27,609 nt of DNA, taken from assembly GCA_964593155.1 (NCBI GenBank), contig CAZQHE010000049.1, forward strand, positions 1 through 27,609, written 5' to 3'. The position numbers were made by a program, and so were the translations under genes. Below the pieces are notes generated by a model. That model had not been told where the DNA came from. It worked only from the letters and a program-made list of their open reading frames with translations, and ran no database searches. The stretch comes from JAJRXK01 sp964593155 (GTDB taxonomy: Bacteria; Krumholzibacteriota; Krumholzibacteriia; JAJRXK01). Below are positions 20,492 through 27,609 of this stretch, piece by piece; position 1 is the stretch's first letter, and every line of letters begins with the position of its first letter.

Positions 20492-23002
20492 ATGTCGAAG
20501 ACCGCCCGAAAGCTCGCCGCTACCTCCGTTCTGGCCACTCTTCTGCTCCTGATCGCGCCCGTCGCGCCGGCCCCGGCGGCCACGATCGACGGCACCGTCG
20601 AGTGGGCCGGGATCAGCCACCTTCCGATCCAGGACCGCTCGCCGATCGTCCCGCTCGACGGCGAGTCGTTCTCGGTGCGCGTGCGCACCTGGCGCAACGA
20701 CGTCGAGGAGGTGCGGGTGGTCCACGACATCGACGGCACGCCCGAGAACGCCTTGGTCGTGCGGCAGCTCGGTCCCTACGACATCTGGGAGGCCGCGCTG
20801 CCCCCGTCGGCGTCCGGGGGACGGGTGGAGTATTCCTTCGAGCTGAGCGACGGCGCCGACACCGACTACCTGTCGCTCGACGGCATGACCGAAGATCCGC
20901 CGGCCGGCGCGCTCTTCGCGGTCGACTTCTCCACGCTCGAGCACGCGCCGCGGGGGGCGACGCCGCACCCGAACGGCGGCACCGTCTTCCGCGTGTGGGC
21001 GCCGAACGCGCCGGAGGCCTACGTACGCGGATCGTTCAACGGTTGGGGGCTGAGCGACGCCATGACCCCGCTCGGCGAGGACTTCGTGGCCTACGTGCCC
21101 GAGGCCGGGATCAACCAGCGCTACAAGTTCTTCTTCGACCTGCCCACCTTCGACAAGTGGGCCGTCGATCTGTACGCGCGTGCCATCGACGAGTCCGACA
21201 ACAACAACAACCTGATCCAGGACCCCACTCTGTTCGGTTGGACCGATCAGGACTTCCAGCGGCCGTCGCTCGAGGAGATGGTGATCTACCAGCTCCACAT
21301 GGGCACCTTCTCCGGTGGTGGCGACGATCCGCTCGGCACGCCCGCCTTCCCGGCCGGCTACCTCGACGCCCGCGCCCGCGCCGATCATCTGGCCGAACTC
21401 GGCGTGAACGCGGTCATGCTGAATCCCGTGATGGAGTTCCCCGGCGAGCGCTCCGCCGGCTACAACCCCATGAGCCAGTTCGCGCCCGAGCGTACCTACG
21501 GCGCGCCGAACGACTTCAAGCGCTTCGTCGACGCGTTGCACGCCCGCGGGATCGCCGTGCTGCTCGACATCGTCTGGAACCACCAGTCGATCGCCAACAA
21601 CGTGTACTCGGACTACGACGGCACGCAGAGCTACTTCGGCGACCCGCCGCAGGACACGCCCTGGGGCTGGCAGCTCGACTTCGATCGCGTCGAGGTCCGC
21701 GAGCATCTGCTACAGAGCATGCACGCCTGGTTCGAGGAGTACCACCTCGACGGTTTCCGCATGGACGCCACCGAGTTCATGAACATCGGCACGCAGGCGG
21801 CGTCGGGCTGGTCGCTGATGCAGGAACTCAACCAGCAGGTCGACAACCGCTGGGCCGACCGGGTGATCATCGCCGAGCAGTTGCCCGACGACGACTTCAT
21901 CACGCGCCCGGTCGACCAGGGCGGCGCCGGATTCGACGCCCAGTACTTCGACGCCTTCACCGATCGACTGCGCGAGGCGATCCTGGCCAGCGCCTTCGGC
22001 GATCCGGCCATGTGGCAGATCCGCGACGTGATCAACGGCTACGGCACGTATCTCGAGGGTAACAGGGTGGTCAACTACGTCGAGCTGCACGACGAGGCCT
22101 GGCCCACCAGCGGTGGCGGCCGGCTGGTCAAGCAGATCGACACCACGTCCCCGCACGACGACCAGTACGCGCGCGGACGCTTCACCCTGGCCCAGGGCCT
22201 GGTGCTGACCGCCCCGGGCGTGCCGGCCATGCTGCAGGGCAGCGAGTGGCTCGAGAGCCGCGACTTCGGCACCGACGAGGGCAACCGCATCGACTGGGGG
22301 AAGAAGACGCAGAACGCGGGCGTGTTCGCACTGCACCGCGACCTGATCGAGCTGCGGACGCAGCGCCCGGAACTGCGGGCCGACGCCTGGTGGCAGGTAT
22401 CGCACCTGAACGAGGGCGGCAACGTCATCGGATTCCGCCGCGGTCTGGGCGACGGCACGCTCATGGTGCTGGTGAACTTCTCGAACAACACCTACTCGGG
22501 CTACCAGATCGGCGTGCCGCTCGACACCGAGTGGCGCGTGCTGCTGGACAGCCAGGACGCCGCCTACGGCGGATCGGGGGCGCTCAATCCCGGTGTGCTG
22601 CAGGCACAGCAGGGCTTCTACGACGGCTTCGGACAGAGCGTGCAGCTCGAGGTGCCGGCCATGAGCATCCTGGTGCTCGAGAAGGCGCCCACGTCGACCG
22701 GCGTCGGCCCCATCACCGGCCCGTCGTCGGACGCCGGCACGCAGCTGAAGCTGATGCCGGCCGCGCCGAACCCCGCGAGCGGCGTGACCGTGGTGCGCTT
22801 CCGCCTGCCGGCGCAGGAGGCAGTACGCGTCACGATGCACGACGTGCGCGGACGCCGGGTCCGCGTGCTGGCCGACGACGTGTTCGAGGCCGGCGAACAC
22901 AGCCTGACCGTCGACACCCGCGAGCTGGCCAACGGCACCTACTTCGTGCGCATGCGCACGCTCAACACCTGGCGGGCCACGAAGCTGACGATCACCGAGT
23001 GA
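20492..23002 (+). CDS. secreted GH13 glucanase/branching-enzyme-like protein with T9SS type A sorting domain
   Basis: This is an 836-aa protein. ATG 20492 opens on a signal peptide (LAATSVLATLLLLIAPVAPA, cleavage near 30); the RBS is weak. Domains: an N-terminal beta domain like the CBM34 type (about 31-150, VRVRTWRNDVEEVRVVHD, VEYSFELSDG); CBM48 (about 160-240, FRVWAPNAPEAYVRGSFNGWG); the GH13 barrel (about 260-640); a branching-enzyme-like C-terminal beta domain (about 650-735); a C-terminal sorting domain from PNPAS (P759) with VTMHDVRGRRVRVL, ending NGTYFVRM. Catalytic residues are intact: D359 of DIVWNH, nucleophile D425 in GFRMDATEF, acid E462 in IIAEQ, D534 in ELHDEAW. HDE rather than HDN, together with the YQLHMGTF start, points to the branching-enzyme/TreZ side of GH13; the exact reaction is unresolved. 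The sorting tail predicts T9SS export and surface anchoring or release. Confidence 0.88.
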   Translation: MSKTARKLAATSVLATLLLLIAPVAPAPAATIDGTVEWAGISHLPIQDRSPIVPLDGESFSVRVRTWRNDVEEVRVVHDIDGTPENALVVRQLGPYDIWEAALPPSASGGRVEYSFELSDGADTDYLSLDGMTEDPPAGALFAVDFSTLEHAPRGATPHPNGGTVFRVWAPNAPEAYVRGSFNGWGLSDAMTPLGEDFVAYVPEAGINQRYKFFFDLPTFDKWAVDLYARAIDESDNNNNLIQDPTLFGWTDQDFQRPSLEEMVIYQLHMGTFSGGGDDPLGTPAFPAGYLDARARADHLAELGVNAVMLNPVMEFPGERSAGYNPMSQFAPERTYGAPNDFKRFVDALHARGIAVLLDIVWNHQSIANNVYSDYDGTQSYFGDPPQDTPWGWQLDFDRVEVREHLLQSMHAWFEEYHLDGFRMDATEFMNIGTQAASGWSLMQELNQQVDNRWADRVIIAEQLPDDDFITRPVDQGGAGFDAQYFDAFTDRLREAILASAFGDPAMWQIRDVINGYGTYLEGNRVVNYVELHDEAWPTSGGGRLVKQIDTTSPHDDQYARGRFTLAQGLVLTAPGVPAMLQGSEWLESRDFGTDEGNRIDWGKKTQNAGVFALHRDLIELRTQRPELRADAWWQVSHLNEGGNVIGFRRGLGDGTLMVLVNFSNNTYSGYQIGVPLDTEWRVLLDSQDAAYGGSGALNPGVLQAQQGFYDGFGQSVQLEVPAMSILVLEKAPTSTGVGPITGPSSDAGTQLKLMPAAPNPASGVTVVRFRLPAQEAVRVTMHDVRGRRVRVLADDVFEAGEHSLTVDTRELANGTYFVRMRTLNTWRATKLTITE

Positions 23003-23034
23003 GGCCGCGGCGCGGCAGGAGGGTGCACACCACC

Positions 23035-24345
23035 GTGACCGAGATCGGTTCTGCTCCCGTCTGTCACCACCCCGAACTCGTTCCTCTCGTCGCCGATCCG
23101 CTCGACGCCGCGCGCGTCGGGCGGATCGCTGCGTTGCTGGGCGAGTGGCAGACGCTGCACATCGAGCGGCTTCCCACGGGGCTCGTGTCGGCCGTCCACG
23201 GCGCGGGCGCCAACGAGGTCTCGGGCTACGACGCCGTGTGGCTGCGCGACACCGTCCACGTGGCCCACGCCTTCCACCGGACCGGCGACTCCGCCGCCGC
23301 CGTGGAGATCCTCGGTGCCATCCTGGAGTTCCAGCAGAGGACCGTCGCCCGCTTCGACGACGTGATCGCCGGCCGTGTCGATGCCGGCGATCCACACGAG
23401 CGTCCGCACGTGCGCTTCGACGGCCGCACCCTCGAAGAGATCGACATGCCCTGGGCCCACGCCCAGAACGACGCCCTGGGCTACGTGTTCTGGCTGGCCG
23501 CGGTGCTGATGCGCGACGGGGTGTGGATCCCCGACGCCGAGCAGCACGCGGTGCTGGCCCGGTACCCGGCGTACTTCGAAGCGATCGACTACGCGAACGA
23601 TCGCGACAGCGGACACTGGGAAGAAGAACGGCGCCGGACGGCGTCGAGCGTCGGGACGGTCGTGGCCGCGCTCGAGACGATGGCCACCGCGCTCGAACGC
23701 GTCGACGGCGAGCTGCGCGGACCGCACGGGTTCTCCGGGCCCCTGTCGCTGCGTTCGTTGGCTTTCCGCGGTCGCGCGGTCCTCGACGTGCTCCTGCCGC
23801 AGGAATCGCCGCCCGAGCGCGGAGCGGATGGGGCGACGCTCTTCCTGCTCGAGCCGCTCGGCGTGGTCGGGGGACCGGTGGCGGCCGCGATCCTGGACCT
23901 GGTCGACCGCGAGCTCGTCGGCCCGCACGGCATTCGCCGCTACCGCGGCGACAGCTACTGGTGCGCCGACTACCGCGAGCTGTTGCCGCCCGAGACCCGC
24001 AGCACCGACTACAGCACCAGCACGGCCGATCGCGATGCCCTGCTGAAGCCGGGGACCGAAGCGCAGTGGTGCATCTTCGATCCCGTGCTCGCCGTGTACT
24101 ACGCCCGACGCTACCGGCGCACGCGGCACGCCGCGCATCGAGCACGTGCCGATCATCATCTGCGCCGCGCGATCGGACAGATCACCGGACCGGGGGAGTG
24201 GTGCGCGCCCGGACTGTGCACCGAGGCGTGGTTCCTCGCGTCGAGCGACGAGGGTGTGTACCGGCCGAACGACCAGACCCCGCTGGCGTGGACGCAGGCG
24301 AACCTGCGGTGGGCGCTCGAGGAAGCGGGCAGCGCGCTGGGCTGA
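23035..24345 (+). CDS. GH15/phosphorylase-kinase-alpha-like protein
   Basis: This is about 436 aa with no signal peptide, so probably cytosolic. The start is uncertain. AGGAGG at 23017-23022 directly abuts GTG 23023 (spacing 0) and lies 12 nt before GTG 23035; the latter is chosen. The sequence has the alpha/alpha-barrel pattern shared by GH15 glucoamylases and the phosphorylase kinase alpha subunit: GYDAVWLRDTVHVAHAF (W69), EEIDMPWAHAQNDALGYV, SGHWEEERRRTASSVGTV, EAQWCIFDPVLAVYYARRY, GEWCAPGLCTEAWFLAS. It is shorter than classical glucoamylases and lacks their N-terminal beta sandwich. Whether the two catalytic Glu are in place cannot be settled by eye, so it may be a hydrolase or a non-catalytic glucan sensor. 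It lies 32 nt after the GH13 stop, which implies one operon. Confidence 0.72.
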   Translation: MTEIGSAPVCHHPELVPLVADPLDAARVGRIAALLGEWQTLHIERLPTGLVSAVHGAGANEVSGYDAVWLRDTVHVAHAFHRTGDSAAAVEILGAILEFQQRTVARFDDVIAGRVDAGDPHERPHVRFDGRTLEEIDMPWAHAQNDALGYVFWLAAVLMRDGVWIPDAEQHAVLARYPAYFEAIDYANDRDSGHWEEERRRTASSVGTVVAALETMATALERVDGELRGPHGFSGPLSLRSLAFRGRAVLDVLLPQESPPERGADGATLFLLEPLGVVGGPVAAAILDLVDRELVGPHGIRRYRGDSYWCADYRELLPPETRSTDYSTSTADRDALLKPGTEAQWCIFDPVLAVYYARRYRRTRHAAHRARADHHLRRAIGQITGPGEWCAPGLCTEAWFLASSDEGVYRPNDQTPLAWTQANLRWALEEAGSALG

Positions 24346-24373
24346 GGGTTGGAGGTTGCGACGACGGCCATGA

Positions 24374-24381
24374 TACACTTG
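24374..24381 (+). promoter_or_regulatory. putative -10-like element for the cadherin-like protein gene
   Basis: TACACTTG, 47 nt upstream of the ATG at 24429, in the 83-nt gap after the GH15-like gene. It resembles the TACACTG elements at 4291 and 20421. Confidence 0.35.
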
Positions 24382-24428
24382 CATCGCGAGCCGCCGACGA
24401 CATCTCTGCGCCAGCCCGAGGAGCTCGC

Positions 24429-25832
24429 ATGTCCACCCCGTTCCGCACCCTTCTCCTGTCCTGTTGCATCGTCGCCGTATCGTTCCCGTCGGGGAACGTG
24501 CGGGCGCAGGACGGATTCGTCGACGCCCTGCCGGTGCCCGCGTCGGAGCGCACCTCCGAACCGCGCGGGGTCGAGCCGCAGGGCGAGCCCGTCCCCCAGG
24601 CCGATCCGTCCGAACTCGACGAGGCCGCCGCGCGGCGCGCCGGCGATCCGCCGATCGGCATGCCCGACTTCTACGTCGCCGAGCAGGACCAGGTGCTCGA
24701 CGTCGACGCCGCCGAAGGCGTCCTGCGCAACGATCGGGAACCCGAGGGCGAGTCCTTCCAGGTCGTCAGCTTCTTCCCGCCGGACAACGGTACCTTGTCC
24801 CTGGTCACGAGCGGCGCGTTCACCTACGAGCCAGATCTCGGCTTCGCCGGCGTCGACAGCTTCCGCTACGTCCTGAGCGACGGCGACGTCACGTCGGACC
24901 TGGTCACCGTCCGTCTCGACGTCCAGGAGTCCTTCGCGCGGGCACCGATCGCCGTGGCCGATCACTTCTCGGTGGCCGCGGGCGAGACCCTCGTCGTCGA
25001 GGCCCCTGGCCTGCTGGCCAACGACTACGACCTCGACGGCGACGCGGTGACCGCACAGAGCTTGTTCCAGCCGCCGAACGGTGACCTGTCGCTCAACGTG
25101 GCCGGTGCGATCCAGTACGTGCCCGACGCAGGGTTCACGGGGACCGAGACCTTCACCTATTCGATCACCGACGGCGAGCTGACCTCCGAGGCCGACGGTG
25201 ACGTGAGCATCGTCGTGTACGACGGCAATCGCGCGCCCGTGAGCGCCCAGGACGCCTACTACACGCCCGCGGACACGCCGCTGTCGATCGATGCTCCGGG
25301 TCTGCTGGTCAACGACGTCGATCCCGACGGCGACACCGTCATCGCGCAGTCGTTCTTCCCACCGGAGAACGGCGACGTTTCGCTCGTCGTCAATGGCTCC
25401 TTCACCTACACGCCGGATCCGGGCTTCGTCGGGATCGACACCTTCGTCTACACGCCGTCCGACCGGGAGGCCACGGCGACGTCCACCACCGTGACGTTGT
25501 TCGTGGGAACCTTCGGCGACATCGCCACCGGTGTTCTGACGCCGCCCACTCCTGGCGGCTTCGCGCTCGAGGCGCCGACGCCGAATCCCTTCAACCCGTC
25601 GACGGAGCTGCGCTTCCGACTCGACGACGCCGGTCCGGCGCAGCTGAGCATCTACGATCTTCGCGGGCGTCTGGTGCGCGAAATCGTCGCCGAGACGCGG
25701 GCGGCCGGGACCTACACCGCGACCTGGGACGGTACCGATGCATCGGGCCGCGCCGTGGCGAGCGGAGCCTACGTGGCCGAGCTGCGCAGCGGTTCGAAGC
25801 GCGCGGTGCAGAAGCTGCAGCTCGTCAAGTGA
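24429..25832 (+). CDS. secreted cadherin/VCBS-like repeat protein with FlgD-type C-terminal domain
   Basis: This is a 467-aa protein; ATG 24429 has GAGGAG 6 nt upstream. The signal peptide ends near VRAQ (about residue 27). A Pro/Glu-rich linker (about 30-78) leads to three tandem about 95-residue beta repeats (about 79-170, 171-268, 269-361). Each contains 'APGLL.ND.D.DGD.V.AQS.F.PPNGD.SL', 'F.Y.PD.GF.G...F.Y' and an acidic DxDxDGD calcium-binding-like turn; the first copy is more diverged. The C-terminal about 85 residues are a FlgD-like Ig domain with NPFNPST (N386 onward), LSIYDLRGRLVREI and ATWDGTDASGRAVASGAY, common as a sorting or anchoring module in FCB-related lineages. It is likely an extracellular adhesin or matrix protein, calcium-stabilised. 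Its last 8 nt overlap the 3' end of the convergent amrB gene. Confidence 0.85.
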   Translation: MSTPFRTLLLSCCIVAVSFPSGNVRAQDGFVDALPVPASERTSEPRGVEPQGEPVPQADPSELDEAAARRAGDPPIGMPDFYVAEQDQVLDVDAAEGVLRNDREPEGESFQVVSFFPPDNGTLSLVTSGAFTYEPDLGFAGVDSFRYVLSDGDVTSDLVTVRLDVQESFARAPIAVADHFSVAAGETLVVEAPGLLANDYDLDGDAVTAQSLFQPPNGDLSLNVAGAIQYVPDAGFTGTETFTYSITDGELTSEADGDVSIVVYDGNRAPVSAQDAYYTPADTPLSIDAPGLLVNDVDPDGDTVIAQSFFPPENGDVSLVVNGSFTYTPDPGFVGIDTFVYTPSDREATATSTTVTLFVGTFGDIATGVLTPPTPGGFALEAPTPNPFNPSTELRFRLDDAGPAQLSIYDLRGRLVREIVAETRAAGTYTATWDGTDASGRAVASGAYVAELRSGSKRAVQKLQLVK

Positions 25833-26634
25833 CGTCGTCGCCGTCGGCCTCGAACACCACGAAGGCGCCGTAGCCGACCACGCGCGCGGGCGAGCCCATC
25901 GTGTCGGCCGAGGTCCGCAGGTCCACCCGCTCGACCTGCAGGCCCCGGTCGATCGCCACGCGGAGCAGTCCCTGGATGCCGATGCAGCCGCAGGCGTCGT
26001 CTTCGTCGACGGCCTGGGGCTCCCGTCGCTCGATGGCCTCGGCGGTGGCCGTGTCCAGGCGCTTCGCCGTGGTCTCGTCGTGCTCGTGGCTCAGGTCGGA
26101 GCTGACCACGAGCAGCGTGTCGGGCTCGGTCCAGAGCGCGTCGATGAGATCAGCGCAGTCCTCGCCCCGGGCGAGACCGACCAGGACCGGCAACACGTTG
26201 AAGTCGTCGAGCACGACCTGCAGGAAGGGTAGCTGCACTTCGAGGCTGTGCTCGAAGCGGTGGGGAGGATCCTCCTCGAGCACGTCGTCGCGCGCGACGG
26301 CACGGGCGCGGAGGTCGGCATCGACGGCCACGTCGCCGAGCGGAGTGCGGAAGGCATCGGCGCGGGGCACGACGAAGCCACCGAAGAGCGACCGGTGGCT
26401 CGGCCCGATCAGCAGCACGCGGCGGGCCGGCTCGGTGCGCGCCTGCAGGCAGCGGTATCCCGACGCGGCCACCGGCCCCGAGTACTCGTAGCCGGCGTGC
26501 GGGACGATCAGGGCTCGCGGGGGACGGGTGGCAGGCGGCGGCCCGGCGAGCAGGTCGGTGACCGTGCGCTCGAGTGCGGACGCCTCGGCGGGGTAGAAGA
26601 ACCCCGCCACGGCCGGATCACGAACGGTGATCAT
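25825..26634 (-). CDS. amrB: AmmeMemoRadiSam system protein B (MEMO1 family)
   Basis: This is a 269-aa protein. ATG 26634 is chosen because MITVRDPAVAGFFYPAEA is the usual family N-terminus; the frame extends 18 codons upstream but would overlap the divergent gene. MEMO proteins resemble class III extradiol dioxygenases and bind a metal. The likely metal ligands are visible: H46 (PHAGYEYSG), H80 (IGPSHRS), and further conserved residues H129 (RFEHSLEVQLPF), H183 (SSDLSHEHD) and the Cys pair C215/C217 (DACGCIG). In the AmmeMemoRadiSam arrangement it accompanies AMMECR1 (AmrA) and the radical SAM enzyme AmrS, whose joint chemistry is not fully established. amrS is divergent 46 bp away; no AMMECR1 gene lies within the window. 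Confidence 0.93.
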   Translation of the reverse strand: MITVRDPAVAGFFYPAEASALERTVTDLLAGPPPATRPPRALIVPHAGYEYSGPVAASGYRCLQARTEPARRVLLIGPSHRSLFGGFVVPRADAFRTPLGDVAVDADLRARAVARDDVLEEDPPHRFEHSLEVQLPFLQVVLDDFNVLPVLVGLARGEDCADLIDALWTEPDTLLVVSSDLSHEHDETTAKRLDTATAEAIERREPQAVDEDDACGCIGIQGLLRVAIDRGLQVERVDLRTSADTMGSPARVVGYGAFVVFEADGDDVT

Positions 26635-26667
26635 GGTGCACCATTCCCGGGCCTCGGGGTCTTGCTC

Positions 26668-26674
26668 CACTATA
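26668..26674 (-). promoter_or_regulatory. putative -10-like element for amrB
   Basis: On the minus strand this reads TATAGTG, 33 nt upstream of the amrB ATG, within the 46-bp divergent region. It is close to a TATAnT -10. On the plus strand the same AT-rich patch is only a few bases from the amrS start, so amrS either uses a more upstream promoter inside amrB or has a very short leader. Confidence 0.45.
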
Positions 26675-26680
26675 CACGCC

Positions 26681-27609
26681 ATGAACACTCCGGGTACGAA
26701 AGCTCCGGTCGCCCGCTATTGGCACGTGCTCGACGACGGTCGCGTGCAGTGCGACGTGTGCCCACGTGCCTGCCGTCTGCGTGCCGGGCAGCGGGGCTTC
26801 TGCTTCGTGCGGGCGAACGAGGGCGGTCGCCTGGTGCTCACCACCTGGGGCCGTTCGAGTGGTCTGTGCGCCGATCCGATCGAGAAGAAACCGCTGTACC
26901 ACTTCCTGCCCGGCACGTCGGTGCTGTCGTTCGGGACGGCCGGATGCAATCTTGCGTGTCGCTACTGCCAGAACTGGGAGCTGAGCCACGCCCGATCGGC
27001 CGCGGTGTCGGCGGTCGAGGCCGAACCAGAGGCAGTGGCTTCGGCCGCCACCGCCGCCGGATGTCCCAGCGTGGCCTTCACCTACAACGACCCCGTCGTG
27101 TTCCTCGAGTATGCCGTCGACGTCGCTCGGGCTTGCCGCGCCCGTCGCGTGCGGACCGTCGCCGTGACCAACGGCTACCTGTGCGCCGAACCGCGCCGGG
27201 AACTCTTCGCGCACCTCGACGCCGCGAACGTCGACCTCAAGGCCTTCACCGAGCGCTTCTATCGCGACCTCACCGGAGGCCATCTGCGACCCGTGCTCGA
27301 CACGCTCGAGTACGCCGTCCACGAGACCGACGTCTGGATCGAGCTGACCACCCTGCTGATCCCCGGACACAACGACGACCCGCGCGAGATCGACGCGCTC
27401 ACCCGCTGGGTGGTCGGACACCTCGGCCCACACGTGCCCGTGCACTTCACCGCGTTCCATCCGGCCGGGCGGATGCTCGACGTGCCTCGCACACCGCTGT
27501 CGACCCTGCAGCGCGCGCGTCACATCGGACAGGCGAACGGACTGCGCTACGTGTACACCGGCAACGTGGTCGACCCGGAGGGGTCACGGACGGTGTGTCC
27601 TTGGTGCGG
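26681..27609 (+). CDS. amrS: AmmeMemoRadiSam system radical SAM enzyme, 3' truncated by window edge
   Basis: The frame is open from ATG 26681 to the right edge (309 codons visible). The radical SAM cluster motif is CNLACRYCQNW (CxxxCxxC), preceded by the family's N-terminal Cys motif CDVCPRACRL and followed by GFCFVR. Further signatures of the AmrS / pyruvate-formate-lyase-activase-like group are CADPIEKKPLYHFLPGT, FTYNDPVVFLEYAVDV, VTNGY, VDLKAFTERFY, TTLLIPGHNDDP and VHFTAFHPAGRM; the visible C-terminal part ends in TVCPWC, a family-typical Cys pair. The protein probably has few residues beyond the window. It uses S-adenosylmethionine and a [4Fe-4S] cluster; the target is not established. 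It is divergent from amrB. Confidence 0.95.
   Translation, partial: MNTPGTKAPVARYWHVLDDGRVQCDVCPRACRLRAGQRGFCFVRANEGGRLVLTTWGRSSGLCADPIEKKPLYHFLPGTSVLSFGTAGCNLACRYCQNWELSHARSAAVSAVEAEPEAVASAATAAGCPSVAFTYNDPVVFLEYAVDVARACRARRVRTVAVTNGYLCAEPRRELFAHLDAANVDLKAFTERFYRDLTGGHLRPVLDTLEYAVHETDVWIELTTLLIPGHNDDPREIDALTRWVVGHLGPHVPVHFTAFHPAGRMLDVPRTPLSTLQRARHIGQANGLRYVYTGNVVDPEGSRTVCPWC

Noticed and set aside
22246..23034. Upstream extension of the GH15-like frame into the GH13 gene
   Set aside because: Out of frame with the conserved GH13 C-terminal and sorting domains; Arg/Gly-rich shadow composition.
26635..26688. 18-codon upstream extension of amrB (MFMACIV...)
   Set aside because: It would cover the divergent promoter patch and overlap the amrS start; the family N-terminus begins at MITVRDPAVAG.
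1..27609. CRISPR arrays, tRNA/rRNA genes, insertion sequences, toxin-antitoxin or restriction genes
   Set aside because: Looked for and not seen: no regularly spaced repeats, no cloverleaf with CCA end, no transposase or nuclease motifs.

Overview
The window is about 27.6 kb of very GC-rich bacterial chromosome. Genes are dense on both strands, and no intergenic gap exceeds about 230 bp. Two secreted proteins end in the C-terminal modules typical of the Fibrobacteres-Chlorobi-Bacteroidetes (FCB) superphylum and neighbouring candidate phyla. One is a type IX secretion (T9SS) type A sorting domain; the other is a FlgD-like Ig domain with an NPFNPST motif. Together with the high GC and the mix of lipoproteins, this suggests an uncultivated FCB-related lineage such as Krumholzibacteriota or Eisenbacteria. 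That placement is an inference from gene content. I saw no rRNA, tRNA, CRISPR array, transposase or phage gene.

Layout. 1-950 is the 3' part of a beta-propeller protein. 1017-4579 (minus) holds a secreted type I pullulanase and, upstream of it, a small Arg-rich protein. 4796-5203 (plus) is a SpoIIAA/STAS-like protein. 5299-6947 (minus) holds a tandem OB-fold exported protein and an aldo/keto reductase. 7129-13379 (plus) holds a giant UPF0182 membrane protein, a mannose-1-phosphate guanylyltransferase-like enzyme, FtsH and a small four-helix membrane protein. 13478-14291 (minus) encodes dodecin and a two-CBS-domain protein. 14517-16743 (plus) is an overlapping histidine kinase and NarL-type regulator pair. 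16901-19416 (plus) is a compact run: coiled-coil protein, DUF1328 membrane peptide, Ig-like lipoprotein, CHAD protein and Tyr-rich lipoprotein. 19418-20320 (minus) is a DUF1028-TPR protein. 20492-25832 (plus) holds a T9SS-sorted GH13 enzyme, a GH15/phosphorylase-kinase-like protein and a cadherin-like repeat protein with a FlgD-type tail. 25825-26634 (minus) and 26681-27609 (plus) are a divergent AmmeMemoRadiSam pair, amrB and amrS; amrS runs off the right edge.

How the parts fit. Two themes recur. One is alpha-glucan use: an exported debranching pullulanase, a probably surface-exported GH13 enzyme and a cytoplasmic GH15-like protein. The other is envelope and stress maintenance: FtsH, UPF0182, the OB-fold protein, dodecin, CBS, a two-component system, CHAD, DUF1328 and lipoproteins.

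The most distinctive non-coding signal is a two-part motif, CGCCCGATG then 19 nt then CCTAGCCTG. It occurs twice with identical spacing, 51 and 56 nt upstream of two start codons (7129 and 10052). Several other genes have a TAnnnTG-type element at promoter distance. I see no obvious new defence or mobile system. The best candidates for something undescribed are the CHAD/lipoprotein run and the paired promoter motif.
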